Numbered from the stretch's first letter, positions 17,172 to 24,470 are shown. The stretch is DNA of 45,351 nt from Oscillospiraceae bacterium (GCA_015066095.1 SVPC01000014.1:1-45351); one strand, 5' to 3'. The notes: a model not told the origin generated them from the sequence alone. Translations and numbers: made by a program.

Positions 17172-17372
17172 ACGCGTTGTGTTTTAAAGAACACAACGCA
17201 GCGATATAAATCCCTATCGGGATTTTCGATATGCTTTTGCTCGATATGTGTTACACACTCGATATGTTGCCTTACGGCAACGAGGACGCGATTTATATCA
17301 TATCGAGTTTGCCGAAGGTAAACATATCGAATTTTATAAAGTAAAATATATCGAATTGCGAAGCAATATATC
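17172..17372. repeat. Array of small hairpins separated by ATATCG-type spacers
   Basis: A GC-clamped hairpin (arms GCGTTGTGTT/AACACAACGC, 17174-17199) is followed by GATATAAAT, mirrored at 17291-17299 as ATTTATATC. Between and after are at least five more small stem-loops: AAATCCC-TAT-GGGATTT, GTTGCC-TTAC-GGCAAC, TTTGCC-GAA-GGTAAA, ATTTTA/TAAAAT and ATTGC-GAA-GCAAT. They are separated by CGATATG or CATATCGA half-sites. No gene; a likely palindromic repeat mosaic in the 3' region of the GH13 transcript. Confidence 0.65.
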
Positions 17373-17396
17373 GACAAAAATTATTTTGAAAATATA

Positions 17397-17424
17397 AAAA
17401 GCAGATGCAAATGCATCTGCTTTT
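17397..17424. terminator. Bidirectional terminator after the GH13 gene
   Basis: Perfect stem AAAAGCAGATGCA/TGCATCTGCTTTT with a 2-base loop and flanking A and T runs. Serves the GH13 gene on the plus strand and the membrane protein on the minus strand. Confidence 0.85.
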
Positions 17425-17428
17425 AATT

Positions 17429-18691
17429 TTACACATTAACCGTTTGCTTGGTTTCTTTAGGTTCTTCATCAGGTATTTCCACACGTTCATCTACACCAAT
17501 AAACGCAAACACAAACAAAATTATCATTCCTGCCTGACACCAAATATATGTGGTATCTATCATACTATACGGCGCAATACCCAAAAGCACTGCACCCAAT
17601 AACGGGAACGAATAAGACTGTACTCTACCCGACCATACTCGCTTAACAGTATTTAAAACACTAACAAGAAACGCAACAAAAGCAGAACCTATAAGTGCAG
17701 TCCCCACTACGCCGTGCGACAAAAGACTGTCAAGCACTATGTTATGCGCTAGATTTACATTCTTTATGCCTTCAGAATAATATGCCGGATTATCTATTCT
17801 CCACATACGATAAGATAAGAAACCGCGGCCAAAAAACGGATATTTTTCCAATGTGTTGATAGTACGCTCATAAATAAGTAAGCGACTATTTGCCGTGCCA
17901 TCATCAGCAAAAACCTTGACCAGTCTTGGCATTATCTGTGGCATTAACGCAACCACCGCGCCGACAAATATAGCCACCGCACAAAAGATAACCAAATATT
18001 TATATTGTTTGCCAAACAGCAAATATCCGCCAACCATAAGCGCCATTACAACCCATAATGACACACTGCCGCAAAGTATAAGGCCTATCACATTCATAAT
18101 AGCGGAAACTATAAATGCACCGCGTTTTTTATCAACATTCACAATCTTATAAATGCAAAACAAAACTGCCAACACGGTCATAAGGCCGTAAAAATTCGGA
18201 TTAATTGAAACACTAAAACAACGGTGACTGCCTTTGCCGATTATAATAAAATAAATCTTTTCAATCACTGCCACCAATACCGCCACATTAGAAAACATCA
18301 CAATATACGAAAGAGCGTTTTCTACCATACTTTTTGTAAGGATAGCCCTTGCAACAAAGAACACCATAAACATAGCGCCAAATAAGAAAGAAGCACCAAG
18401 GCCTACCCAGTTACCTCTAACCACTGCCACCACACAGGTTGTGATTAAAAATATAAAGGTTGGATATGCCATTTTATATTTAAAAAGCAATTTGCGAGCG
18501 TCAGACCATACCAATATCATAAGACAGGTATTAACAAGCGCCGCTATCTGAACAACAAAATGTATAAATCCCAAAGCTACTGAAAGCATTATCCAACGGG
18601 CTAACTTGCCCATAATTTCATTTTCTTTTGTGGATATAGAAAACCTTGTCTCTATCTTTTCTATACCAAAGAGCGAAAGCAATGTTGTCAT
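17429..18691 (-). CDS. O-antigen ligase family (Wzy/RfaL-like) membrane protein
   Basis: 420 residues with about ten hydrophobic segments. The C-terminal half has the family signature: a periplasm-type loop with FGRGFLSYR, then NLAHNIVLDSLLSHGVVGTALIG. Relatives polymerise or ligate surface polysaccharides; in a Gram-positive cell the acceptor is unknown. I chose the ATG at 18691, which has a G-run (GGGGGGG) 6 bases upstream; the longer frame starts at a TTG inside that run. It has its own promoter and no neighbouring polysaccharide genes, so the pathway cannot be named. Confidence 0.75.
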   Translation of the reverse strand: MTTLLSLFGIEKIETRFSISTKENEIMGKLARWIMLSVALGFIHFVVQIAALVNTCLMILVWSDARKLLFKYKMAYPTFIFLITTCVVAVVRGNWVGLGASFLFGAMFMVFFVARAILTKSMVENALSYIVMFSNVAVLVAVIEKIYFIIIGKGSHRCFSVSINPNFYGLMTVLAVLFCIYKIVNVDKKRGAFIVSAIMNVIGLILCGSVSLWVVMALMVGGYLLFGKQYKYLVIFCAVAIFVGAVVALMPQIMPRLVKVFADDGTANSRLLIYERTINTLEKYPFFGRGFLSYRMWRIDNPAYYSEGIKNVNLAHNIVLDSLLSHGVVGTALIGSAFVAFLVSVLNTVKRVWSGRVQSYSFPLLGAVLLGIAPYSMIDTTYIWCQAGMIILFVFAFIGVDERVEIPDEEPKETKQTVNV

Positions 18692-18728
18692 GCCATACCC
18701 CCCCAACTTAAATATTTTCTATACCGCA

Positions 18729-18757
18729 ATTATACTCCTTTTAGCATAAAAAGTCAA
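18729..18757 (-). promoter_or_regulatory. Promoter for the O-antigen-ligase-like gene
   Basis: On the minus strand, TTGACT (18752-18757) and TATAAT (18729-18734) are separated by exactly 17 bases, with the start codon 38 bases downstream. Confidence 0.7.
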
Positions 18758-18838
18758 TTGACATTTGTTTGCCACCATTTATACCATATATAAACAATTT
18801 TATGCATTAACTACAATAAAATAAAATTTAAAATTACT

Positions 18839-18856
18839 TGTCCTATTTATAGGACA
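18839..18856. other. Perfect dyad TGTCCTA-TTTA-TAGGACA
   Basis: A 7-base perfect inverted repeat with a 4-base AT spacer lies in the divergent intergenic region, about 60 bases upstream of the next rightward promoter. No U run follows. It may be an operator or a small hairpin; the binding protein is unknown. Confidence 0.4.
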
Positions 18857-18918
18857 CTTAGCATATTATAATAATAACAGAAACGAAAATAAAAAAGCAA
18901 AAAATTTTTAAAAAATGC

Positions 18919-18947
18919 TTGACAAACCGTGTTCTGTATATTATAAT
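18919..18947 (+). promoter_or_regulatory. Consensus promoter for the 58-residue membrane protein
   Basis: Perfect TTGACA (18919-18924), a 17-base spacer and perfect TATAAT (18942-18947). This is an intrinsically strong sigma-A promoter that would need a repressor to be kept off; the dyad directly downstream fits that role. Confidence 0.85.
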
Positions 18948-18955
18948 AAGGATAA

Positions 18956-18969
18956 CGAACAAATGTTCG
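18956..18969 (+). promoter_or_regulatory. LexA (SOS) operator
   Basis: CGAACAAATGTTCG is a perfect dyad CGAAC-N4-GTTCG and matches 13 of 14 positions of the Gram-positive SOS box (CGAACRNRYGTTYC). It lies 8 bases beyond the -10 element, over the expected transcription start, and directly before the ribosome binding site. Binding of LexA here would block transcription until DNA damage. I found no other match while reading the window. Confidence 0.75.
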
Positions 18970-18982
18970 GGAGGTAAACAAA

Positions 18983-19159
18983 ATGACTTTTGCAGATATT
19001 ATAATCACTTTATTTGAAATATTGGGCGCTTTGGCGCTTATTTGGTGCATCTTCCATGAAGAGCGTCTTGTAGCCTTTGAAGAAAAGGTTTTTTCATCAT
19101 TCCGTCGTAAGCGTATGCGCGTTATAAATACCGAGCGCACACATAGTTATAACATTTAA
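18983..19159 (+). CDS. Small single-pass membrane protein under an SOS box
   Basis: A 58-residue protein I do not recognise. Residues 5-24 (DIIITLFEILGALALIWCIF) form one membrane helix. It is followed by HEERLVAFEEKVFSS and a strongly basic FRRKRMRV stretch, so by the positive-inside rule the C-terminal two thirds should be cytoplasmic. The start has GGGAGG 8 bases upstream; a consensus promoter, a LexA-type operator and a terminator frame the gene, so it is a complete single-gene unit. By analogy with YneA of Bacillus and SidA of Caulobacter, small SOS-induced membrane proteins that delay division, a similar role is possible. No sequence similarity to either is claimed (it has no LysM domain). 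Confidence 0.75.
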   Translation: MTFADIIITLFEILGALALIWCIFHEERLVAFEEKVFSSFRRKRMRVINTERTHSYNI

Positions 19160-19196
19160 TTTTATTTTTCTCTTTCTTTATGTACTTATTTTTGCA

Positions 19197-19230
19197 ACAA
19201 AGAAGCGGCTCTTTTGAGCCGCTTCTTTGT
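19197..19230. terminator. Bidirectional terminator between the small SOS gene and trxB
   Basis: Long stem ACAAAGAAGCGGCTC/GAGCCGCTTCTTTGT with a 4-base loop and a T run beyond it on the plus strand. Confidence 0.85.
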
Positions 19231-19247
19231 TTTTTATAATACTTTAT

Positions 19248-20171
19248 TTAAAAATTTTCTGTTATATATTCTTCTGCCATATTGGCGGCAACTGCACCGT
19301 CAGAAACCGCGGTGACTACCTGCCGTAAAATTTTGTTGCGTACATCCCCTGCTACAAAAACACCGCTTATATTTGTTTTGCAAGTTTCATCGGCGAGCAC
19401 ATATCCATTTTTTTGGAGCGCCACCGCGCCGTTTAAAAATTCGGTTGTAGGTTTTCTGCCAATACTTATAAACAAACCATCGCACAAAAGGTTTTTGCTC
19501 TCTTGGGTTTTAAGATTTTTAACCACTACACCCGCAAACTTATCTTCCACTATAAACTCTTGCACCGCACTATCCCATAAAAATTCTACATTCGAAGTTT
19601 CAAGTAAAGGCTTGTGATAAATTTTTGTGGCGCGCAAAGTATCGCGTCTGTGAATTAAATACACCTTTTTTGCAAGGCGTGAAAGATAAAGTGCATCTTG
19701 TGCGGCAGAATTACCGCCACCCACTACTGCAACAATTTTATCTTTATAAAATCTGCCGTCACAATGAGCGCAGTAATGCACACCTCTGCCCGTAAGAGCG
19801 CTCTCATTCGTCAAACCCAATTCACGTGGATTAGCGCCTGTGGCTATAATAACCGTCTTTGCACAAATCTCACCGCCGAGCGTTTTAATTTTTTTAATTT
19901 GTTCGCCGAAATCGACCGACAAAACCTCATCATATTGAGTCTCGGCGCCAAAGCGTTCTGCCCCCGACTGCATACTCATACCCAAAGAGAAACCATCTAT
20001 CCCATCAGGAAAACCGGGATAATTATCGATATCTCCCGTAAGCGTCATCTGACCGCCTACTGACATTTTTTCAATCACAAGCGTGTCTAATCCTGCACGG
20101 GCGGCATAAAGTGCCGATGTATATCCTGCAGGACCACCGCCTAAAATCACAACATCATAAATCTTATCCAT
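19248..20171 (-). CDS. trxB: Thioredoxin-disulfide reductase
   Basis: FAD enzyme that reduces thioredoxin with NADPH. The FAD-binding GGGPAGY is at 11-17, the redox-active CAHC at 134-137 and the NAD(P)-binding GGGNSAAQDA at 151-160. HRRDTLRATK follows, the arginine motif typical of NADPH use, and the C-terminal GVFVAGDVRNK binds FAD. 307 residues. I chose the ATG at 20171 with GGAGAG 5 bases upstream; the frame runs open to 20246 inside queH. The start overlaps the end of queH by 8 bases, so the two are co-transcribed. Confidence 0.96.
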   Translation of the reverse strand: MDKIYDVVILGGGPAGYTSALYAARAGLDTLVIEKMSVGGQMTLTGDIDNYPGFPDGIDGFSLGMSMQSGAERFGAETQYDEVLSVDFGEQIKKIKTLGGEICAKTVIIATGANPRELGLTNESALTGRGVHYCAHCDGRFYKDKIVAVVGGGNSAAQDALYLSRLAKKVYLIHRRDTLRATKIYHKPLLETSNVEFLWDSAVQEFIVEDKFAGVVVKNLKTQESKNLLCDGLFISIGRKPTTEFLNGAVALQKNGYVLADETCKTNISGVFVAGDVRNKILRQVVTAVSDGAVAANMAEEYITENF

Positions 20172-20733
20172 TATTCTCTCCAAATCTTTGTTTGTCGCGC
20201 TCGATTTGTTTTTGGTATCTGTCCTCTTCGGAAAAAATACAACCACAATACTTTTGCATATAAAATTCTTTTTCTCGCGCCTTCATATTACCTTCGCGGA
20301 AATTGGGTCTGAAATCACGATACAAAAACTTAACCCCGTACTGTGCGGCAAACTTTTCACCTGCCGCCTTTATAGCCTCGTGGTCTTGATAAAGACTTGC
20401 AAGAAGCGTTGTTGTAAAATACTCAAACCCATTATCCCTAGCATAGCGCGCCGTCTCTTCTAAACGGTGACTGTAACAGTATACACACCTTGCATCTATA
20501 TTATCCGCAACATTTCTGACAAATTGTCGCAGTCCGTAATTTTCCTTAACCCTTATATCACAGCCGATTTCCGCAGCATACTGCAAAAGGCAATCGCGAC
20601 GCGCTTCATACTCCTTAAAAGGGTGAATATTCGGATTGTACCAAAATAACGAAAGTGCAAAACCCTCGTTTTGCAACGGCTCAATACATGAAAGTGAGCA
20701 AGGTGCGCAACAACAATGAAGCAAAACTTTCAT
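20164..20733 (-). CDS. queH: Epoxyqueuosine reductase QueH
   Basis: Reduces epoxyqueuosine to queuosine in tRNA, the last step of queuosine formation, as the non-homologous replacement for QueG. 189 residues starting MKVLLHCCCAPCS, with the conserved cysteine pair and C-x2-C motif that bind the 4Fe-4S cluster. Other family segments are FWYNPNIHPFKEY, ARCVYCYSHRLEETA and the late MQKYCGCIFSEED, with further conserved cysteines. No other queuosine gene lies nearby. Coupled to trxB downstream, which fits a redox theme but is not proof of a link. Confidence 0.9.
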   Translation of the reverse strand: MKVLLHCCCAPCSLSCIEPLQNEGFALSLFWYNPNIHPFKEYEARRDCLLQYAAEIGCDIRVKENYGLRQFVRNVADNIDARCVYCYSHRLEETARYARDNGFEYFTTTLLASLYQDHEAIKAAGEKFAAQYGVKFLYRDFRPNFREGNMKAREKEFYMQKYCGCIFSEEDRYQKQIERDKQRFGENNG

Positions 20734-20742
20734 AAAAACTCC

Positions 20743-21216
20743 TTATAATTTTACAATTATCGGCATTATGCCGTTTTTCTCAATATCTATAACCGCGTAA
20801 GATTCGTGAAAATCGCGTCCACAAGAACACGAACCGGGATTCACAACATAAACGCCGTTTTCATATAATATTTTAGATATATGTGTATGGCCGTAAAGCG
20901 CAATTTCACAGCCATTTTGCTTAGCCGACTCTATAAGCCGTTCTACGCCATATTTGACCGATAAAGTATGCCCGTGGGTGTAAAAAATCTTTTTGCCGCC
21001 CACAGTTGCCACCGCTGTAGACGGAAAAGCAGAAAAATAATCACAATTACCGCTTAAAATGTAAAACTTTTTGTCGGGAAAAATATACTGCAAATCTTCA
21101 ATGTCCGAAGCGCAGTCGCCCAGAAAAAACACCGCCTGTGCATTTGGTTGGTCATATAAAATTTTTTCTATTATATCGCTTCGCTTGTGCGAATCTGAGA
21201 TAACTACTACTCTCAA
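20743..21216 (-). CDS. YfcE/MJ0936-type metallophosphoesterase
   Basis: 157 residues of the small calcineurin-like family: SDSHKRSDII (metal D-x-H), FFLGDCASD, LSGNCDYF (GNCD in place of GNHD), FYTHGHTLSV, ALYGHTHISK and NPGSCS. Typical of the YfcE class of phosphodiesterases; the physiological substrate is unknown. I set the start at the TTG at 21216 because AAAGGTGATT precedes it and the product then begins LRVVVISDSHK, as in relatives. The frame remains open to 21507, but that part is antisense to the next gene. Ends 9 bases before queH in the same direction. Confidence 0.85.
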   Translation of the reverse strand: MRVVVISDSHKRSDIIEKILYDQPNAQAVFFLGDCASDIEDLQYIFPDKKFYILSGNCDYFSAFPSTAVATVGGKKIFYTHGHTLSVKYGVERLIESAKQNGCEIALYGHTHISKILYENGVYVVNPGSCSCGRDFHESYAVIDIEKNGIMPIIVKL

Positions 21217-21277
21217 AGAATCACCTTTTATTCTAAACTTTAACTTTTGGCATAAATATATTACAGGGGGAATTTTT

Positions 21278-21517
21278 ATGAATAATGATAAAGCATCAAT
21301 TGAAAATATTTTAAAAATGAGTGACGGCAAACTAGACCGTAAAACATTAGAAAATGTGGCGCAATCGGGCGATGCTTCTTCGCTTGTGAACAAACTGTCA
21401 GACAAAGATAAACAGAAGTTAGACGAAATATTATCCGACAAGCAAAAACTTGCAGAAGTTTTAAAAAGTCCGCAAGCAAAAATGCTTTTAAAACTTTTCG
21501 GAGGCAAAAATGGATGA
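21278..21517 (+). CDS. Unrecognised small helical protein, micro-operon gene 1
   Basis: 79 residues, highly charged and predicted mostly helical: MNNDKASIENILKMSDGKLD, ending KSPQAKMLLKLFGGKNG. No signal, membrane segment or catalytic motif. GGGGG lies 7 bases before the ATG. It overlaps the next gene by 8 bases and is divergent from the YfcE-type gene. The last third (DKQKLAEVLKSPQAKMLLKL) is amphipathic and could bind a partner or a membrane surface. From memory, proteins like this and its two neighbours recur together in Clostridia, but I cannot name the family. Confidence 0.7.
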   Translation: MNNDKASIENILKMSDGKLDRKTLENVAQSGDASSLVNKLSDKDKQKLDEILSDKQKLAEVLKSPQAKMLLKLFGGKNG

Positions 21518-21851
21518 CCTTAACCAAAAACTTTCCCAAATACTAAACGACCCCGAAAGTATGAACCGCGTACGCCAAATGGCAGAGAGCATACTTTCTG
21601 ATAAAGAAGAAGAAACCACCGACGATTCGATTTTCGGTTCATTCGGTAGCGAAGAACTTGGTAACATTATGTCGATTGTGTCCCGACTTAACAATCAGCA
21701 AAATGATGCACGTACAAGTCTTTTACTTGCACTAAAACCGCATTTAAGCGAAGCAAAACAAGAAAAGGTAGATACCGCAATAAAAATTTTGCGCCTTTTA
21801 GACCTTTTGCCTATTTTAAAAGAAAGCGGAGTTTTAGGTAAACTGTTATGA
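21510..21851 (+). CDS. Unrecognised conserved-looking helical protein, micro-operon gene 2
   Basis: 113 residues. An N-terminal helical part (MDDLNQKLSQILNDPESMNR) is followed by an acidic linker. The C-terminal half is more conserved-looking: ARTSLLLALKPHLSEAKQEK, then DTAIKILRLLDLLPILKE. The C-terminal pattern is familiar to me from uncharacterised Clostridia proteins. It overlaps gene 1 by 8 bases and gene 3 by 4 bases (ATGA), so the three are translationally coupled. No membrane segment is evident, though the C-terminal helices are hydrophobic on one face. Confidence 0.75.
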   Translation: MDDLNQKLSQILNDPESMNRVRQMAESILSDKEEETTDDSIFGSFGSEELGNIMSIVSRLNNQQNDARTSLLLALKPHLSEAKQEKVDTAIKILRLLDLLPILKESGVLGKLL

Positions 21852-22117
21852 CAAAAAACGAATTTGAAAACCGCAGGCTTGAGGCCATTCAAAAAATGAA
21901 GCAAATGAATTCCCAAAGCACACATAAAGAGCCTGAGCCCATAAAGAAACCTCAACCGCCAAACCAAACCTCTGTACTTTCGGGATTGGGACTGCCGTTT
22001 TTAGATAATTTAAAAAGCGACGGAGATATGACCCTTGTTTTAGGGTTGCTTTTGCTTTTATTAAGCGAAAAAGCCGATAAACGGCTTTTATTTGCGCTTG
22101 TATATATTTTACTTTGA
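21848..22117 (+). CDS. Unrecognised protein with hydrophobic C-terminus, micro-operon gene 3
   Basis: 89 residues. A charged N-terminal helix (MTKNEFENRRLEAIQKMKQM) and a proline-rich linker (EPEPIKKPQPPNQ) precede a leucine-rich C-terminus: DMTLVLGLLLLLLSEKADKR, then LLFALVYILL. The two short leucine blocks flank a charged turn and could form a membrane hairpin or a surface-seeking segment. The start overlaps the stop of gene 2, and a terminator overlaps its own stop. Function unknown. Confidence 0.7.
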   Translation: MTKNEFENRRLEAIQKMKQMNSQSTHKEPEPIKKPQPPNQTSVLSGLGLPFLDNLKSDGDMTLVLGLLLLLLSEKADKRLLFALVYILL

Positions 22118-22150
22118 AAGAGTATATTTAAAGTTTTAAATATACTCTTT
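22117..22150. terminator. Bidirectional terminator overlapping two stop codons
   Basis: Stem AAAGAGTATATTTA/TTTAAATATACTCTTT followed by more T on the plus strand. The stop of the plus-strand gene overlaps its left edge, and the last codons of the minus-strand membrane protein lie in its right arm. Confidence 0.8.
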
Positions 22151-22924
22151 TTTGTTTGTTTTAAAATGTGCGAGAATAAACACCACAATAAATACACTCA
22201 TTGCAAGCAGGGTAAATATTACGCTCGAATCACTATGGGTATACCCGCTGCCAAAAACATTAACAAGCAAATATGCCACCGACTGTGAAGCGCAAAGTGT
22301 TACCGAAACTAAACCTGTTGCCAAGATTTTGCGGAAATTAACTTCCACATCCAAACCATTGTAAAGTTTGCCGTAATTTATAAAGAAAAGCATTAAAACG
22401 CAATAACCTGCCATCAATAAAACGTTATCACTAATGGCCGCCAATGAAGAAATATTTATAAATGTAAATATTGTTCTTGCGATTGCGTAAATTGCAGGAA
22501 TCGCGTGTATAAGTCGCGGCATTTTAATCTTGCAAAAATGCGAACTGCCAAACAACACAAAATATCCTGACGCCGCAACCGTTATGACTTTTGCTACATA
22601 CTTTTGCCATTCGGGGGTGGTGGGTGCCACCGCTTCGAAAAATAACTCGCCCAAAAAAGCCAATGCCACTACATAAGAAGTAATCGCCATCGCAAGATTT
22701 ACACGCGGTGTTTTCTCTGGGGTTTTATAAGCCTTAAATGCCACCAAAAACAAAAGTACACACGAAAGTCCTATCAAAGCCATCATAACATTGCCAAAGG
22801 TATCGAAGCCCGTCAAATAAAAACCGTTGCTTTTTTGAATTGTCACCGCAATCTGCACCACACGGGCGGCAATACATACCGGCAAACATATAAAAAAGGT
22901 TGTCATTATCTTTTTAAAATTCAT
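22136..22924 (-). CDS. Multi-pass membrane protein of unknown function
   Basis: 262 residues with about seven hydrophobic segments, a basic N-terminus (MNFKK) and a short charged C-terminus (HFKTNKKEYI). I see no transporter, sensor or enzyme motif. GGAGAG lies 5 bases before the ATG. It stands alone, divergent from spoIID and convergent with the micro-operon. Proximity to spoIID suggests, but does not show, a sporulation link. Confidence 0.75.
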   Translation of the reverse strand: MNFKKIMTTFFICLPVCIAARVVQIAVTIQKSNGFYLTGFDTFGNVMMALIGLSCVLLFLVAFKAYKTPEKTPRVNLAMAITSYVVALAFLGELFFEAVAPTTPEWQKYVAKVITVAASGYFVLFGSSHFCKIKMPRLIHAIPAIYAIARTIFTFINISSLAAISDNVLLMAGYCVLMLFFINYGKLYNGLDVEVNFRKILATGLVSVTLCASQSVAYLLVNVFGSGYTHSDSSVIFTLLAMSVFIVVFILAHFKTNKKEYI

Positions 22925-23029
22925 TATATTCTCTCCAAAATAACATTAAAAAGCATTTGTTATCATATATTTAATATTATAATGCAGACTCAAAAATGTC
23001 AATATCAATGTGTAAAAAGAAGGTTTTTT

Positions 23030-23989
23030 ATGAAAAAAATATTTTCTCTGTCGGTAATTTTATTGGCGGTATTGTTACTACTGCCACTATATGCTTTAAC
23101 CAATGAACAAATAACCGAAACCGCTACCCCCGAATCGGCACAGACAATGGCTGATGCGCAAATATCGGGTGATGATTTTAAGGTTTTAATTACCGAAACC
23201 AATAAAATAGAAACCCTTTCGGCAGAAGATTACATTTTTGGTGTTGTAGCGGGAGAAATGCCCGCTTTATACGAAGAAGAAGCATTAAAAGCACAGGCGG
23301 TCTGCGCTTATACCTTTGCGCTTTGGCGAAAACGCGAAAACAGTGATAAAGATTACGATATTTCTGACGATTACACCACCGACCAATGCTACATATCACC
23401 GGAAGACGCGCGTAAAAAATGGGGCAGTAATGCCGAAACTCACGAACAAAAAATCCGTAATGCCATAAAGGCGGTGTTGCTTCAAAAACTTACCTATAAC
23501 GGCGATATTATACTGTCGGTTTACCATTCACTGTCTTCAGGCAAGACAGAAAGCGCCAAAAATGTGTGGGGCAAAGAGTATCCCTATTTACAGGCGGTAG
23601 CAAGTGTTGGTGACAAACTTGCCGCCAATTATATCTCAACCGCCCAATTTACCACAGAACAGTTAGAAACCGCGCTTAAAATAACCATACCTAAAGACAC
23701 AAAGAATGTTTTTTCCGACATAAAACGCACCGAATCGGGTACAGTTAAAAATATTACTGTTTGCGACCAAAAAATGAAAGGCAGTGAAGTTCGCAGTGCG
23801 CTCCAACTTAAATCTTCCAACTTTGAAATAACACAAAAAGATGGAGTTTTCACATTTACAGTTTACGGCTACGGGCACGGTGTAGGGCTTAGTCAAAACG
23901 GCGCTAACTATATGGCAAAGCAAGGCAGTGATTATAAAGAAATTCTTACACATTATTATACAGGGTGCGAGATAATGCGGAATTCGTAA
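23030..23989 (+). CDS. spoIID: SpoIID/LytB domain protein (stage II sporulation protein D)
   Basis: SpoIID is a membrane-anchored lytic transglycosylase that thins septal peptidoglycan during engulfment in sporulation. A signal-anchor covers residues 4-22. The SpoIID core starts at about 50 and includes SAEDYIFGVVAGEMPALYEE with the proposed catalytic Glu76, then ALKAQAVCAYTFALW. VYHSLSSGKTESAKNVWG and the C-terminal YGYGHGVGLSQNGA follow. 319 residues. AGAAGG precedes the ATG; the frame open from 22835 is not coding. The last residues (MRNS) and the stop are encoded by a dispersed repeat at 23973-24005. Could be a SpoIID paralogue rather than the sporulation protein itself. Confidence 0.88.
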   Translation: MKKIFSLSVILLAVLLLLPLYALTNEQITETATPESAQTMADAQISGDDFKVLITETNKIETLSAEDYIFGVVAGEMPALYEEEALKAQAVCAYTFALWRKRENSDKDYDISDDYTTDQCYISPEDARKKWGSNAETHEQKIRNAIKAVLLQKLTYNGDIILSVYHSLSSGKTESAKNVWGKEYPYLQAVASVGDKLAANYISTAQFTTEQLETALKITIPKDTKNVFSDIKRTESGTVKNITVCDQKMKGSEVRSALQLKSSNFEITQKDGVFTFTVYGYGHGVGLSQNGANYMAKQGSDYKEILTHYYTGCEIMRNS

Positions 23990-24005
23990 TGCGGAATTAT
24001 TAAAA
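23973..24005. repeat. AATTCCGCATT-type dispersed repeat, copy 1
   Basis: The segment reads, on the minus strand, AATTCCGCATTACGAATTCCGC. Similar stretches lie at 29547-29581 and 35046-35078. This copy carries the last four codons and the stop of the spoIID gene. Confidence 0.55.
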
Positions 24006-24029
24006 AATAATATCCTCTCATCACATGAC

Positions 24030-24060
24030 AAAAAGAAGATGTCTTAGACATCTTCTTTTT
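24030..24060. terminator. Terminator after spoIID
   Basis: Stem AAAAAGAAGATGTC/GACATCTTCTTTTT with a 3-base loop, ending in a T run. Confidence 0.85.
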
Positions 24061-24193
24061 GAGTTGGTGTCGCAACCATTGAGCGTTTTGTGTGGCGACA
24101 AACCGGAGTTTGCAAAAATATTTTACAACACTTGTGTTCATTTGTCAACACATTTGTTGTAATTTGTGTTATTTATTTTGTAGGAGTGATTTT

Positions 24194-24412
24194 ATGTACT
24201 ACAATGAAATAATACAATTTGAACGCGAATCCAAAAATATTACCCAAAAACAAATGGCTGAATTTTTAGGTATAAAGCAGCAACAATACGCTCGATACGA
24301 AAAAGGAATAAATCTTTTACCTATTACGCATTTAAAAAATATTTGCGCGTATTTAAATCTTTCCGCTGACTATATTTTAGGTCTTCCCGATTTACCTTAT
24401 CCTAAAAGATAA
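24194..24412 (+). CDS. XRE-family helix-turn-helix regulator
   Basis: A 72-residue protein that is almost only a Cro/C1-type DNA-binding domain: TQKQMAEFLGIKQQQYARYE is the helix-turn-helix, followed by the helices that end LNLSADYILGL, typical of the family. TAGGAG lies about 7 bases before the ATG. The 60 bases upstream hold repeated TTGTGTT/AACACA motifs that may be its own operator. Alone between spoIID and ileS; the target is unknown. Small stand-alone XRE proteins often come from mobile elements, but no such element is visible. Confidence 0.9.
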   Translation: MYYNEIIQFERESKNITQKQMAEFLGIKQQQYARYEKGINLLPITHLKNICAYLNLSADYILGLPDLPYPKR

Positions 24413-24433
24413 ACTCTTCTATATTCCGCATAA

Positions 24434-24459
24434 AAAAATCCCGCAGAAGCGGGATTTTT
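24434..24459. terminator. Bidirectional terminator between the XRE gene and ileS
   Basis: Stem AAAAATCCCGC/GCGGGATTTTT with loop AGAA and A/T runs on both sides. Confidence 0.85.
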
Positions 24460-24470
24460 CCTTTTATAAA

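Noticed and set aside
17172-17372. Possible CRISPR array
   Set aside because: The spaced units are short, differ in sequence and are themselves palindromic; no constant repeat with regular unique spacers and no cas genes.
21217-21507. N-terminal extension of the YfcE-type phosphoesterase
   Set aside because: It lies opposite the first micro-operon gene; the TTG at 21216 fits the family start and has a good ribosome binding site.
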